Shown in pieces: positions 25,511 to 35,885 of a stretch of 64,000 nt of DNA. The first letter of the stretch is position 1, and every line of letters begins with the position of its first letter. This stretch comes from Chitinimonas viridis (GTDB lineage Bacteria > Pseudomonadota > Gammaproteobacteria > Burkholderiales > Chitinimonadaceae). The notes beneath the pieces were generated by a model. It was not told the DNA's origin. It ran no database searches and was given only the letters and a program-made list of their open reading frames with translations. Made by a program: the position numbers and the translations under genes. The stretch is taken from contig NZ_JAUFPU010000005.1 in the NCBI RefSeq assembly GCF_030409555.1, positions 1 to 64,000 of the forward strand, given 5' to 3'.

Positions 25511-26794
25511 TCACGACACAGCCAGTCCCGCCAGCATGTCACGGGTAATCAACACCACACCACCCTCGCTGCGGTGGAACGACTTGGCATCTATGGCGGC
25601 ATCGTCCCCCACGACTAGGCCTGCCGGTATCTTGCAGCCACGGTCCACGATCACTTTGGTCAAGCGAGCGCCCTCGCCCACATCCACATCGGGCAGCAGC
25701 ACTGACTGATCAATCACACAATGCGGATGCACCCGCACCTTGTTGAACAGCACGGAGTTGGTCACCTGCGCCACAGAGACGATGCAGCCACCCGACACGA
25801 TGGTGTTGTAGACCCGATGCTCGCCGCCCGCATCCTGCACGAACTTGGCCGGCGGTAATTGCTCCTGGTAGGTCCATACCGGCCAGTTGCGATCGTACAG
25901 GTCCAATTCCGGTGTAATCGAAGCCAGGTCCAGGTTCGCGGCCCAGTAGGCATCGATAGTGCCCACATCACGCCAATAGGGCTTGGCATGGGGATAACTG
26001 GCCACACTGGAAAGTGAGAACGGATGGGCCACGGCCCGGCCTTCCGCCACCGCAGCCGGGATCAGGTTCTTGCCGAAGTCGTGCTCGCTGCTGCTGTCAT
26101 GGATATCCTCCTCCAGCAGGTGGTAGAGGTAATCCGCGTCGAATACATAGATGCCCATGCTGGCCAGCGCCCTATCGGGCTTGCCGGGCATGGCAGGTGC
26201 CTGAGCCGGCTTTTCGACAAAGGCCACGATCTTGCGGTCGGCATCGGCCTCCATCACGCCAAAGGCCTTGGCCTCGGCCAGCGGCACCTCGATGCAGGCC
26301 ACCGTGACACCGCCCTTCACGCCCAGGGTCTCCAGCGATTTGACGTGATCCAGCAGCATGCGGGCGTAGTCCATCTTGTAGATGTGGTCACCGGCCAGGA
26401 TGACCACATACTCGGGCCGGTAGCTACGGACGATATCCAGGTTCTGGTACACGGCATCAGCCGTGCCACGGTACCAGCTGTCTTCATCCACCCGCTGCTG
26501 GGCGGGCAGCAGGTCGATGAACTCACCCATCTCCGAGCGGAACATGGCCCAGCCACGCTGCAGGTGGCGCAGCAGAGAGTGGGACTTGTACTGGGTTACC
26601 ACGCCTATGCGGCGTATACCGGAATTGAGGCAGTTGGACAGGGCGAAATCGACAATACGGAACTTGCCGCCAAAGTACACTGCCGGCTTGGCCCGCTTGT
26701 CGGTCAGCTGCATCAGCCGCGAACCTCTCCCCCCGGCCAGCACCAGGGCAATACTGCGGCGCGGCAATTGCCGCGCAATGATCAGGTCATCCAT
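25511..26794 (-). CDS. glgC: Glucose-1-phosphate adenylyltransferase
   Basis: A 427-residue enzyme that makes ADP-glucose from ATP and glucose-1-phosphate, the committed step of glycogen synthesis. [20 protein letters not shown] is the nucleotide-binding and activator region, closely matching E. coli GlgC; the Lys in KRAKPA is the activator-site lysine. FVEKP and a left-handed beta-helix C-terminal domain (VNSV... to the end) follow. The ATG at 26794 starts [10 protein letters not shown]; a start 24 bases upstream is less likely. The enzyme is expected to be allosterically controlled. Confidence 0.95.
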   Translation of the reverse strand: MDDLIIARQLPRRSIALVLAGGRGSRLMQLTDKRAKPAVYFGGKFRIVDFALSNCLNSGIRRIGVVTQYKSHSLLRHLQRGWAMFRSEMGEFIDLLPAQQRVDEDSWYRGTADAVYQNLDIVRSYRPEYVVILAGDHIYKMDYARMLLDHVKSLETLGVKGGVTVACIEVPLAEAKAFGVMEADADRKIVAFVEKPAQAPAMPGKPDRALASMGIYVFDADYLYHLLEEDIHDSSSEHDFGKNLIPAAVAEGRAVAHPFSLSSVASYPHAKPYWRDVGTIDAYWAANLDLASITPELDLYDRNWPVWTYQEQLPPAKFVQDAGGEHRVYNTIVSGGCIVSVAQVTNSVLFNKVRVHPHCVIDQSVLLPDVDVGEGARLTKVIVDRGCKIPAGLVVGDDAAIDAKSFHRSEGGVVLITRDMLAGLAVS

Positions 26795-26946
26795 ATGGCT
26801 CCCATGCACTACCGGCACGCTGTTCCGCCTCCTGGCCGGGACGGCAGCACCTCTGCCGCCTCGCCTGTTGCCGTCCTGTCATGCAAGCCGGCCTACCCGT
26901 TCATTGTTGGCAGAAAATCCGGCCTTGGGAAATTTGTTATGCCGAA

Positions 26947-28578
26947 TCAGGTGACTACATCAGCCCTTACCCTGCCGGTGTGCGCCTCGATCTCGCCCAG
27001 TTGTGCAGCAAACCGGGCCACTTCGGCCAACGCCGCCTGTGCTGGCTGCGCATGTTGCGCCACATCGGCCAGATAGCGCTCCAGGTAGACCCGCAATGTG
27101 GCCCCCTCGGTGCCCGTGCCCGACAGGCGAAACACGGCGCGCGATCCATCGGCCAAGGCCACCCGTATGCCTTGCTGCCCACTGACCGTGCCGTCGACCG
27201 GATCGGTATAGGAGAAATCATCCGCCAGGCTTACCTGAAGGCCATGTACCATCTGCCCAGGCAACGCAGCCAGCTTGCCGCGCAAGGTCGCCATCACAGC
27301 CTCGCCTGCCGCCAGCGGCAAACCTTCGTAGTCGTGTCGGCTATAGCAGTGCCGGCCATAACTGGCCCAGTGCTCGCGCACGATCTCGGCCACCGGCTGC
27401 CGCCTTACTGCCAGCAGGTTGAGCCAGGCCAGCGCCGCCCAGATGCCATCCTTCTCCCTGACATGGCTAGCACCCGTGCCATAGCTCTCCTCACCACACA
27501 GGGCTATCCGGCCTGCATCGAGCAGATTGCCAAAGTACTTCCATCCCGTGGGGGTCTCATAGCAATCGAAACCCAACCGTGCCGCCACCGCATCCACCGC
27601 GCGGGAGGTGGGCATGGAGCGGGCCACGCCAGGCAGTCCATCGCGAAACTGCGGCAAGGTGCGGGCATTGGCCGCCAGAATGGCCAGGCTGTCCGACGGC
27701 GTTACCACGCAGCCCCTGCCCAGTATCATGTTGCGGTCTGCATCGCCATCAAAGGCGGCCGCAAAGTCTGCCGCGCCCGCTCCCATCATGTGGGCCACCA
27801 GGCCCGCGCAGTGCACCGGATTCGGATCGGGATGCTCGCCCGCAAAATCGGCCTGGGGCGCTGCATTGCGCACACTGCCCAAGGTGGCGCCCAACAGGTC
27901 TTCGAACAGCTTGACGGCGTAGGGGCCGCCTACCGCATGCAGGGCATCCAGCCGCACGCGGTGGCCTGCGCGCAGCCAGTCACGTATGGCATCGAAGTCC
28001 ACCAGGGTCTGCATCAGGCCGGCATAGTCGGCAACCGGGTCTATCACCTCGACCTGCATGGTTTCCAGCTGGCTGCGGCCCAGGCTACCCAGGTCGATAT
28101 CCTGGTTATCGCAGCAGTAAAAGCACTGCAGCACCTGGCTGGCAGCATGCATGGCCTCGGTCAGCCGTTCCGGTGCCGGTCCGCCGTTAGCCGCATTGAA
28201 CTTGATGCCAAAGTCCCCCTCCGGCCCGCCTGGGTTGTGGGAGGCCGACAGGATGATGCCGCCCACCGCACCATGGCGCCGTATCAACAGCGAGGCCGCC
28301 GGGGTGGACAACAGGCCGTGCCGACCCACGATGACCTTGCCTACGCCATTGGCCGCCGCCATGCGCAACAAGGTCTGTATGGCCCCATCGTTGAAATAGC
28401 GGCCATCGCCCCCCACCACCAGCAAGCCACCTTTGAGTGCCGGTACCGCATTGAATATGGCCTGGACGAAGTTCTCCAGATAGTGCGGCTGGCTGAAGGT
28501 GGTGACCTTCTTGCGCAATCCCGAGGTACCGGGCTTCTGGTCCAGGAAGGGGGTAGTGGCAAATCTCAGTACGGCCAT
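26947..28578 (-). CDS. pgm: Phosphoglucomutase (PGM1-type)
   Basis: A 543-residue alpha-D-phosphohexomutase interconverting glucose-6-phosphate and glucose-1-phosphate. The active-site loop is SASHNPGG (111-118) with Ser113 as phosphoserine; GDADRNMI binds the metal; GEESYGTGASHVREKDG binds sugar, and RLSGTGTEGATLR binds phosphate. The N-terminus TTPFLDQKPGTSGLRKK marks the type seen in eukaryotes and some proteobacteria. It is first in the pgm-glgC-glgA order and supplies the GlgC substrate. Confidence 0.95.
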   Translation of the reverse strand: MAVLRFATTPFLDQKPGTSGLRKKVTTFSQPHYLENFVQAIFNAVPALKGGLLVVGGDGRYFNDGAIQTLLRMAAANGVGKVIVGRHGLLSTPAASLLIRRHGAVGGIILSASHNPGGPEGDFGIKFNAANGGPAPERLTEAMHAASQVLQCFYCCDNQDIDLGSLGRSQLETMQVEVIDPVADYAGLMQTLVDFDAIRDWLRAGHRVRLDALHAVGGPYAVKLFEDLLGATLGSVRNAAPQADFAGEHPDPNPVHCAGLVAHMMGAGAADFAAAFDGDADRNMILGRGCVVTPSDSLAILAANARTLPQFRDGLPGVARSMPTSRAVDAVAARLGFDCYETPTGWKYFGNLLDAGRIALCGEESYGTGASHVREKDGIWAALAWLNLLAVRRQPVAEIVREHWASYGRHCYSRHDYEGLPLAAGEAVMATLRGKLAALPGQMVHGLQVSLADDFSYTDPVDGTVSGQQGIRVALADGSRAVFRLSGTGTEGATLRVYLERYLADVAQHAQPAQAALAEVARFAAQLGEIEAHTGRVRADVVT

Positions 28579-28805
28579 GGAATGGTTCTCTCCGGGTAAG
28601 CAGAGGGATTATCCGTCCACACCCGCCATCCGTGCCAGAAAAGGCAACAGTCGGCGCCATCGCAGCAAAGTGTTCATCACGCCTGCAGGCTGCTTGTTGT
28701 ACCCTGTTGATTGCACCGCGCCAATACCCCTGCTGCGTGAGGCCACACCGGCCCAGGGGTCGGTTTTGGTGCAGCGCCCAACCCTGCTGATACCCGAACC
28801 AGCCC

Positions 28806-31800
28806 ATGACCACCCGCTCCCAAGCCAGCCAGTTGATCGAACAGTATTGGCAGTATCGCTACAAGGACGCGGGTGAGGCGCGACGGCTGGCCGAAGCCGC
28901 GCTGGCCAGTTGCGCGGGGCCAACGGCACAGCGTGACGCGGCGATGGCGCGCTTCCTGATACTGACCCACTCCACGCTGGAAAACCCCCACGCCTCCCAC
29001 GTCAAGATCTGTGAGCGCCTGCTGCAGACCTTCCGTGAGCAAGGCGATGAGGAAGCCGTGCTGCTGGCGTATGCACAGCAGGGCATGACACTGTGGAGCA
29101 CCGGCCGCAGCGACGAGGCCTGGGCCATACTGCGAGACAAGGTCGAGCCGCAGCTGGACCGACTGTCGCCGTTGCACCGCTATACCGCCTATATCGCACT
29201 GCATTGCGTGGCCGGCGGCGTCAAGGATGAAGTCACCCGGCTACGCCATGACTACGCCTCGCTGCAGCTTGCCCGGCAGTTGGACGACCCGCCCCGTATC
29301 GCCCTGGCCCTGCACAATATTGCCGAAGTCCACCTGAACTACGGCAACTTCGAAGAAGCCCGCGACTGCCTGCGTGAGGCGCTGGCGCTGGCTCAGCAGT
29401 TCCAGTTGCGTAACCGGCTATGGGGCGTCCCCCCCTATCTGGCCATGGCCAATATCGCCCTGGGCGATGCCGCGACCGCTGCCAGCCTGATGGATGACTG
29501 GATGCGTCGCGAGAGCAATCGCACACCCGGTTATTTCGACTTCATCGGCAACCTGATGGCCATCTACCTGGGCGGGCTGCAAGAATCGCAATGGGCTGCA
29601 GCGGAGATCTGGCTGAAACGGGTCGAGATCGAAATTGCCCGTCGCCGTGCCAGCGACGATATGGGTAGCCTGGACTTGTTCGGTGTTTTCTACGCTTGGG
29701 CCAAGGGCAGCCTGCGGCGCAGGCAGGGTCGTTTCGCCGAGGCCATCATCGCTCTGCATGCCGCAGACCTGGTCTATGACCTGTGCGAATCCATGTTCAT
29801 CCAGGTAGACGCACGGCACGAGCTCTACCTGTGCCACGCCGCCCTTGGTGACAGCGCCGCCGCACTGGCGGCCCATGTCGACTACGCCCGGCGCCAGGCC
29901 GCCATGCTCAACAGTGCCAACAGCCTGCGGCTGCAAAGCATGTCCATACAGCATGATGTGGAAACCGAAAGGCTGAAGCGGCAAAAGGCAGAAGAATCGA
30001 CACGCCTCAAGAGCGAGTTCCTGGCCAATATGAGCCACGAGATACGCACGCCGATGAACGCGGTGATCGGCCTTGCCCACCTGGCCTTGCAAACCGAACT
30101 CAGCGCCAAGCAGCGCGACTATGTCAGCAAGATCCACCGCGCCGGTAAATCCCTGCTGGCCATCATCAACGACATCCTGGATTTCTCCAAGATCGAGGCC
30201 GGCAAGCTGGATGTAGAGAGTGAGCCCTTCACCCTCGACGACGTGGCCATCAATGTGGCCACCGTGACCAGCCAGAAGGCCGCAGACAAACAGATAGAGT
30301 ACCTGTTCCACATCGCCCCCAATGTGCCGCGCAATCTGATGGGCGATGCACTGCGACTCACCCAGGTGCTGATCAACCTGATCAACAATGCCATCAAGTT
30401 CACCGAACCCGGCGGCGAGATCGAACTGGCCGTCAACCTGCTGGGGACAGAGGCCGGCAAGGTGCAGCTGGGCTTCGAGGTGCGCGATACCGGCATAGGC
30501 CTGACAGCCGAGCAGCAGGCGCGTCTGTTCCAGCCCTTTACCCAGGCCGATGGCTCTACCACCCGCAAATATGGGGGTACCGGACTGGGCCTGTCGATAT
30601 CGCGCCGCCTGGTGGAACTGATGGGGGGACAGATAGGCGTACGCAGCGACACCGGCGTGGGCTCCACCTTCCACTTCCAGTTGACGCTGCCCCTGCCCAC
30701 AGGGCCGCAAGCCAGTCTGGTACTGCCGGCCCGCTTCAACGACGCCCGGGTACTGGTGGTGGACGACAGCGAGCACGCTCGCGCCATCATGGCGGAGATG
30801 CTCACATCGCTCCCCCTACGGGTGGATGAAGTAGGCTCGGCCCGCGAGGCACTGGCCTATCTACATACAGCCGACCAGACCGACCCCTACGACGTAGTGC
30901 TGACGGACTGGCACATGCCCGACATGGATGGCATGGAGCTGATCCACACCCTGCAGCGCGACGCCAGCTTGAGCCACCCACCCAAGCTAGTGCTAGTGAC
31001 CGCCTTCGGGCTGGAATCCGTCGTCAATGCGGCCGAGCAGGCTGGTATCGACGGCCTGCTGTTCAAGCCTGTCAGCCCATCCACCCTGGTCAATACCCTC
31101 ACCGGCGTATTCCACCAAGCGCCCACGACCACCACCCCTGCCGAGCACACACCGCCTGCCCGCAGCTACGCCGGCAAACGCATACTGCTGGCCGAGGACA
31201 ACGCCATCAACCAGCAGATTGTGGTGGAGCTGCTCAGCGCCATGGCACTGGAGGTGGACCTGGCCGAGCACGGCCAGCAAGCCGTGGAAATGGCGCTGGC
31301 CGCTGCACCGGGCGACTACGCCATGATATTGATGGACCTGGAAATGCCGCAGATGGACGGCCATGCCGCCACCCTCACCTTGCGTCAGCACAGCCAGCTG
31401 GATGCCATCCCCATCGTGGCACTGACAGCCCATGCGATCTCCGATGTGCGTCAGCGCTGCATGGAAGAAGGCATGCAGGATTACCTGACCAAGCCCATAC
31501 AGCCCGAACAGTTGTACAAGCTGGTAGGGCATTGGCTGGATCGCGGCCACCAGGCAGTACCCGCACCTGGTGACGAGGAGGTAGGCGACATGCCGCTGCC
31601 AGTGCTGCACGGTGTCGACGTTGCATTGGGGCTGCGCTATATGGGCGGCAAGCAGCACCTGTATTTGCGCCTGCTGACCCGGTTTGCCACCGGCTATGGC
31701 AATACCGTCGCGCTACTGCGCAACCAGTTGGCACAGGGGCAGTATGAGGAAGCCAAGCGGCTGGCCCATACTCTTAGAGGCTTGGCCGGCAGCATGGGCG

Positions 31801-31979
31801 CCACCCAGGTCTCGGAGGTGGCGGCCGAGCTGGAAGCCACTTTGCCCGTGGTCGGTGAAGCACCGACCGATCACTGCCTGTCCGTGTTGGCAGAGCTGGA
31901 TCGGGTATTGCAGCCACTGCTGACCGACCTGGCAAAACTGGCCAGCCTAAATGCCTCGGCCTCGATAGCGGCCACTTGA
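28806..31979 (+). CDS. Hybrid histidine kinase with TPR-like sensor, two REC and HPt
   Basis: A 1057-residue multi-step phosphorelay protein. Residues 1-390 are helical repeats of TPR type (for example [31 protein letters not shown]) with no membrane segment, so sensing is cytoplasmic. HisKA is near 395-470 with His in [12 protein letters not shown] (about 411), then HATPase (about 515-635, [11 protein letters not shown] and [10 protein letters not shown]). REC1 (about 647-770) has its Asp in [14 protein letters not shown]2 (about 791-910) in [11 protein letters not shown], and the C-terminal HPt (about 945-1050) has its His in [14 protein letters not shown]. The layout is BarA/EvgS-like but without membrane part. 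It lies between the two glycogen loci, on the opposite strand, and has no adjacent response regulator. Confidence 0.9.
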   Translation: MTTRSQASQLIEQYWQYRYKDAGEARRLAEAALASCAGPTAQRDAAMARFLILTHSTLENPHASHVKICERLLQTFREQGDEEAVLLAYAQQGMTLWSTGRSDEAWAILRDKVEPQLDRLSPLHRYTAYIALHCVAGGVKDEVTRLRHDYASLQLARQLDDPPRIALALHNIAEVHLNYGNFEEARDCLREALALAQQFQLRNRLWGVPPYLAMANIALGDAATAASLMDDWMRRESNRTPGYFDFIGNLMAIYLGGLQESQWAAAEIWLKRVEIEIARRRASDDMGSLDLFGVFYAWAKGSLRRRQGRFAEAIIALHAADLVYDLCESMFIQVDARHELYLCHAALGDSAAALAAHVDYARRQAAMLNSANSLRLQSMSIQHDVETERLKRQKAEESTRLKSEFLANMSHEIRTPMNAVIGLAHLALQTELSAKQRDYVSKIHRAGKSLLAIINDILDFSKIEAGKLDVESEPFTLDDVAINVATVTSQKAADKQIEYLFHIAPNVPRNLMGDALRLTQVLINLINNAIKFTEPGGEIELAVNLLGTEAGKVQLGFEVRDTGIGLTAEQQARLFQPFTQADGSTTRKYGGTGLGLSISRRLVELMGGQIGVRSDTGVGSTFHFQLTLPLPTGPQASLVLPARFNDARVLVVDDSEHARAIMAEMLTSLPLRVDEVGSAREALAYLHTADQTDPYDVVLTDWHMPDMDGMELIHTLQRDASLSHPPKLVLVTAFGLESVVNAAEQAGIDGLLFKPVSPSTLVNTLTGVFHQAPTTTTPAEHTPPARSYAGKRILLAEDNAINQQIVVELLSAMALEVDLAEHGQQAVEMALAAAPGDYAMILMDLEMPQMDGHAATLTLRQHSQLDAIPIVALTAHAISDVRQRCMEEGMQDYLTKPIQPEQLYKLVGHWLDRGHQAVPAPGDEEVGDMPLPVLHGVDVALGLRYMGGKQHLYLRLLTRFATGYGNTVALLRNQLAQGQYEEAKRLAHTLRGLAGSMGATQVSEVAAELEATLPVVGEAPTDHCLSVLAELDRVLQPLLTDLAKLASLNASASIAAT

Positions 31980-32163
31980 TATCCATCACCGCCACCAATG
32001 CACAGCGTTGCAAGTGCGGAACAAACCCCGCAAACCCGCACAAAATATGGACATGCAGGATTGCTAATCTTTTGCCCGCGTACAATACTCAAGCAGCCCG
32101 CACACCAGCGCTTGGGCGCGAGTGCTAACGGACTGAACCACCACCTCTAAATAGGAGAGAGCA

Positions 32164-32487
32164 ATGGCAGAAAAAAAGGCCGCCCCCAAGAAAGATGACG
32201 TGCTCGCCGCGCTGCAAAATGCGGTCAAACACATTGAGACCCTGGAACTGGAGCTCAAGACCATCAAGAAGCATGTGAAAGGTGTTGCGGATGGCGTCAA
32301 GCTCGCTCCTTTCCATGTCGATCCTCCCGTCAAAGCTGCGGCCAAGCCAGCAGCCAAACCCACTGCCGCGAAGCCTGCTGCTGCTGCCAAACCCGCAGCA
32401 AAACCGGCAGCCAAGCCGGCTGCCAAACCCGCAGCAGCAAAACCTGCTGCCAAGCCCGCAGCAAAGCCCGCCGCCAAGAAGAAGTAA
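32164..32487 (+). CDS. Histone H1-like AKP-repeat protein
   Basis: A 107-residue, strongly basic protein. The first 58 residues form a predicted coiled coil (LAALQNAVKHIETLELELKT), and the rest is an almost pure Ala/Lys/Pro repeat ending in AAKKK. Such tails resemble eukaryotic histone H1 and bacterial AlgP/Hc1-type proteins and are expected to bind DNA non-specifically and compact the nucleoid. GGAGAGAGCA before the ATG is a good ribosome binding site, and TACAAT at 32081-32086 is a possible -10. A perfect terminator follows, so it is a single-gene unit. Repeat length may vary between strains. Confidence 0.85.
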   Translation: MAEKKAAPKKDDVLAALQNAVKHIETLELELKTIKKHVKGVADGVKLAPFHVDPPVKAAAKPAAKPTAAKPAAAAKPAAKPAAKPAAKPAAAKPAAKPAAKPAAKKK

Positions 32488-32518
32488 ATCTCGGCGCGAG
32501 CAATCTACTGGCTCGTCT

Positions 32519-32558
32519 GCGGCGTTATCGTACTGCGGTACATAACGCCGCTTTTATT
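32519..32558 (+). terminator. Intrinsic terminator of the H1-like gene
   Basis: A 10-base perfect stem (GCGGCGTTAT / ATAACGCCGC) with an inner GTAC/GTAC pair, followed by CTTTTATTT, 30 bases after the stop. Confidence 0.88.
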
Positions 32559-32664
32559 TGGCCTGTTAGTACGGGGGCCGAACAAGACAGCGCAGTACAT
32601 CGCCACCAGACACGATGGCGGCACACTATCCCTGCCCTAGTCCAGCCACCGGAGCCTAAACACC

Positions 32665-33738
32665 ATGCGCTATAAACGCGCGCTAGCCCTGAGCATCCAC
32701 TGGCAGGACGAGCAACTGGCATTCAGCAACTACCTGCAGCACCACTGTGTCAGCGGGCATCCGCTCACCGTACAGGTACTGGACTACTTTTCGGACTGGC
32801 GCAGCCTGGACGAGATAATGGCCCACTTCACCCAGTATTCCCCGCAGAGCCTGCGCAAGACCTTGGAGCAGCTGGTGGCCGAACAGCTACTGCTGGAGGA
32901 AGGGTCTGCCCAGGCTGCCAGCGATGCCCTGCTGGCCGATCAATGGGCACCCTGGCTACCCGAGGGGGCATTTCACTTCGCCACCAAGGACACGCCGTTC
33001 GCCTCGGCGGCCTCGTCAGAAGAAGAGCTGGCTGCCGTCGTACCCGTGACCGAGCCACCGGCCCTCTACCGTTCCGCCCTGGGCGGCGAACCCATCAACC
33101 TGCCCCGCGCGCCCAGCCCCAAGGATGCCTTCCACCAGACACTGCTGGCACGCCGCACCCATAGGGCATTCTCGCCGCAAGCCTTGGCCCTGGATGAACT
33201 GAGCCGTTTGCTGGGTTTGGTCTGGGGGGTGCAGGGGCATGTCGACAGCGCAGCCTTTGGCCGCTTGCCACTCAAGACCAGCCCCTCGGGCGGCGCCCGC
33301 CACCCGGTCGAAGTCTACGTCATGGTGCTCAGGGTGGCAGGGCTGGCGCCAGGTATCTATCACTACCACCCCTTGCACCACACACTCACCCTGGTCAATC
33401 CGGTCGCCACGCCGGCGCAAGCCAGCCTGTATTGCGCCGATCAGGAATACTTTGCCGATTCTGCGGCGCTATTCCTGATGACGGCGGTGTTTGAGCGCAC
33501 CATGTGGAAGTACCACAAGCCGCGCGCCTACCGCGTGGTCATGCTGGATGCCGGCCACCTGGGCCAGACCTTCTGCCTCACCGCGACTGCCATGGGCCTG
33601 GCGCCGTGGGGCACAGCCGCGCTACGCGATAGCCTGATCGAGCAGGACCTGGGTATAGATGGGATTAGCGAGTCCGTCCTGTTCGTGACGGGTGTGGGCC
33701 ATCCGACCGAGGCCGCAGACGCAACCGAGCCGGAATAA
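32665..33738 (+). CDS. SagB-type FMN-dependent oxidoreductase
   Basis: A 357-residue protein: an N-terminal winged-helix-like or RRE-like part (about 1-90) and a C-terminal nitroreductase-fold domain (about 150-345). RRTHRAFSPQALALDELSRLLGL and TSPSGGARHPVEVYV are signatures of the SagB/ThcOx family, which oxidises azolines to azoles in thiazole/oxazole-modified peptides; related stand-alone proteins have unknown substrates. HLGQTFCLTATAMGL and WGTAAL are further family segments. No cyclodehydratase (YcaO), precursor peptide or transporter is nearby, so a RiPP role is unsupported here. It is followed by the convergent glgX. Confidence 0.83.
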   Translation: MRYKRALALSIHWQDEQLAFSNYLQHHCVSGHPLTVQVLDYFSDWRSLDEIMAHFTQYSPQSLRKTLEQLVAEQLLLEEGSAQAASDALLADQWAPWLPEGAFHFATKDTPFASAASSEEELAAVVPVTEPPALYRSALGGEPINLPRAPSPKDAFHQTLLARRTHRAFSPQALALDELSRLLGLVWGVQGHVDSAAFGRLPLKTSPSGGARHPVEVYVMVLRVAGLAPGIYHYHPLHHTLTLVNPVATPAQASLYCADQEYFADSAALFLMTAVFERTMWKYHKPRAYRVVMLDAGHLGQTFCLTATAMGLAPWGTAALRDSLIEQDLGIDGISESVLFVTGVGHPTEAADATEPE

Positions 33739-33800
33739 CCGCCACCACCGCCGGCATCACGGTCGCCTGGCGATGAAGCGACGCGTCCTGGCAGGCAGGG

Positions 33801-35885
33801 CTACCAGGTCACCCTGCCGCCGGTATCGAGTACCAGTAGCCATACGGTATTGGCTGGCAGCACCACCTGTTGCTGGAACAGCGCATCACCGGCATCGGGC
33901 TCAGCGGTATCCAGCACACGCAGCCAGCGGCCTGGTCGCAGATTGAACTCGGTGGCAACTGCCTCGGCGTTGATTAGCAGCAGGCAACGGTCACGGGTCC
34001 CCTCCGGCCCCAGCTCCACCGCCAGGCTGAACTGCTCGCGGCCATCCCACTCGGCTGGCGTCATCGCACGGCCTTCGGCATTGCGCCAGTCCACATCGCG
34101 GCGTTCGTAACCGCCGTGAGCCTCGGCGCTGAACCAGCGGCCGTGGCGCAGTGCCGGATACTGGCGGCGCAAGGCCAGCAGCCTTGCCACATATGCCGCC
34201 TGGGCAAGGTCGATATACTGCCAGTCCAGCCAGCTGATCGGGCTATCCTGGCAATAGGCGTTGTTATTGCCCTGCTGGGTGTGACCCATCTCATCCCCTG
34301 CCAGCAGCATGGGCGTACCCTGGCTGAAGATCAGCGAGGCCAGCAGCGCCCGCTGCAAACGCCCCCTGATCTGCAGGATGCCGGGGTCGTCAGAAGGCCC
34401 TTCCACGCCGCCGTTCCAGCTGTGGTTGTTGCCATGGCCATCGCGGTTTTCTTCGCCATTGGCCTCGTTATGCTTCTGGCTGTAGCTGACCAGATCACGC
34501 AGGTTGAAGCCATCGTGGGCGGTCAGGAAATTGACACTGGCCCACGGCGGCCGGCCGCGCCGCTCGAACAGGTCACTGCTGGCTGTCAGCCGCCGGGCGT
34601 ATTCACCCCGGGTGGGGCCGTGATGCAGCCAGAAGCTGCGCATGCTGTCGCGGTAGCGATCATTCCATTCCGCCCAGCCGGGCGGAAAGCCCCCTACCCG
34701 GTAGCCATCGGGGCCGATATCCCAGGGCTCGGCCACCAGTTTCAGGCGGCATAGCAGGGGATCGGCCTGTATGGCAGCGAAGAAGCTGGACCAGGCCTCG
34801 AATGGCCCATGCATGCCACGCGCCAGTATGGGCGCCAGGTCAAAGCGGAAACCATCGACATGGCACTCCAGCGCCCAGAAGCGCAGGCTGTCCAGCACCA
34901 ACTGCAGGCAACGTGGCTCGGCCAGGTTGAGGGTATTGCCGCAGCCCGTCCAGTTCTCACAGTGGCCGTCTGGCGCCAGCCGGTAATAGCTGCGGTTGTC
35001 CAGCCCGCGCAGGTTGAATGCAGGCCCACCGACGCCCCCTTCGGCCGTGTGGTTGTAGACCACGTCCAGCAATACCTCGATGCCTGCAGCATGCAAGGCA
35101 CGCACCGCCGACTTGAATTCCGTCACGGGGTCGCTGCCAGCCGCATAGCGCTCCTCTACCGCCATCAGTGCCACCGGGTTGTAGCCCCAATAGTTCACCA
35201 TGCCACGGGCCAGCAAATGCTCCTCATCCGCGCAGGCCGCCACAGGCAGCAGTTCCACCGTGGTCACGCCCAGCCACTTGAGCCAGTCTATGCTGGCGGG
35301 GTGTGCCAGGCCGGCATAGCTGCCGCGCAATGCCTCCGGCACTGCCGGGTTCAGCCGGCTGAAACCCTTGACATGCAGTTCGTAGATCACCGTATCCGCC
35401 CAGGCTATCCCCGGCCGTCTGTCATCCTGCCAGTCAAAGGCATAGCTGCCGTAGTCGGGTGCATCAACCACGCCCTTGATCGCATGGGCGGCGTTGTCAC
35501 GCGGGTCGGGCCGGCTAGGGTCGCCCGGCAGGTGATCGCAGAAATCCCCCTGCCCCGCATAGCGCCCGTGCAGGCGGCGGGCATAGGGGTCCAGCAGGAG
35601 TTTGGCCGGATTGTAGCGATGGCCGCGTTGCGGCATCCACAGGCCATGGGCACGAAAACCATAGATCAGGCCGGGCTCAGCCTCGGCCAGATAACCATGC
35701 CAGACGCCCGCATGGTGGCCGGGCAAGGGCAAGCGCGCCAATTCCCGGTGCCCCGCAGGGTCGAACAGACAGAGCTCGACACGGTCTGCATTGAGCGCAT
35801 AGACGGCAAAGTTCACCCCTGCGCCATCCCAGTAGCTGCCCAGTCGGAACGGATCTCCCGGTACCAGTCCAAGCGCCAGTGTCAT
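33801..35885 (-). CDS. glgX: Glycogen debranching enzyme (GH13)
   Basis: A 694-residue isoamylase-type enzyme that cleaves alpha-1,6 branches of phosphorylase-trimmed glycogen. An N-terminal CBM48-like domain (about 10-100) precedes the GH13 barrel. Motifs include [23 protein letters not shown] (nucleophile Asp), [13 protein letters not shown] (acid Glu) and [15 protein letters not shown] (transition-state Asp). The start overlaps the glgB stop by four bases, giving a coupled glgB-glgX unit that holds both branching and debranching activities. Confidence 0.95.
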   Translation of the reverse strand: MTLALGLVPGDPFRLGSYWDGAGVNFAVYALNADRVELCLFDPAGHRELARLPLPGHHAGVWHGYLAEAEPGLIYGFRAHGLWMPQRGHRYNPAKLLLDPYARRLHGRYAGQGDFCDHLPGDPSRPDPRDNAAHAIKGVVDAPDYGSYAFDWQDDRRPGIAWADTVIYELHVKGFSRLNPAVPEALRGSYAGLAHPASIDWLKWLGVTTVELLPVAACADEEHLLARGMVNYWGYNPVALMAVEERYAAGSDPVTEFKSAVRALHAAGIEVLLDVVYNHTAEGGVGGPAFNLRGLDNRSYYRLAPDGHCENWTGCGNTLNLAEPRCLQLVLDSLRFWALECHVDGFRFDLAPILARGMHGPFEAWSSFFAAIQADPLLCRLKLVAEPWDIGPDGYRVGGFPPGWAEWNDRYRDSMRSFWLHHGPTRGEYARRLTASSDLFERRGRPPWASVNFLTAHDGFNLRDLVSYSQKHNEANGEENRDGHGNNHSWNGGVEGPSDDPGILQIRGRLQRALLASLIFSQGTPMLLAGDEMGHTQQGNNNAYCQDSPISWLDWQYIDLAQAAYVARLLALRRQYPALRHGRWFSAEAHGGYERRDVDWRNAEGRAMTPAEWDGREQFSLAVELGPEGTRDRCLLLINAEAVATEFNLRPGRWLRVLDTAEPDAGDALFQQQVVLPANTVWLLVLDTGGRVTW

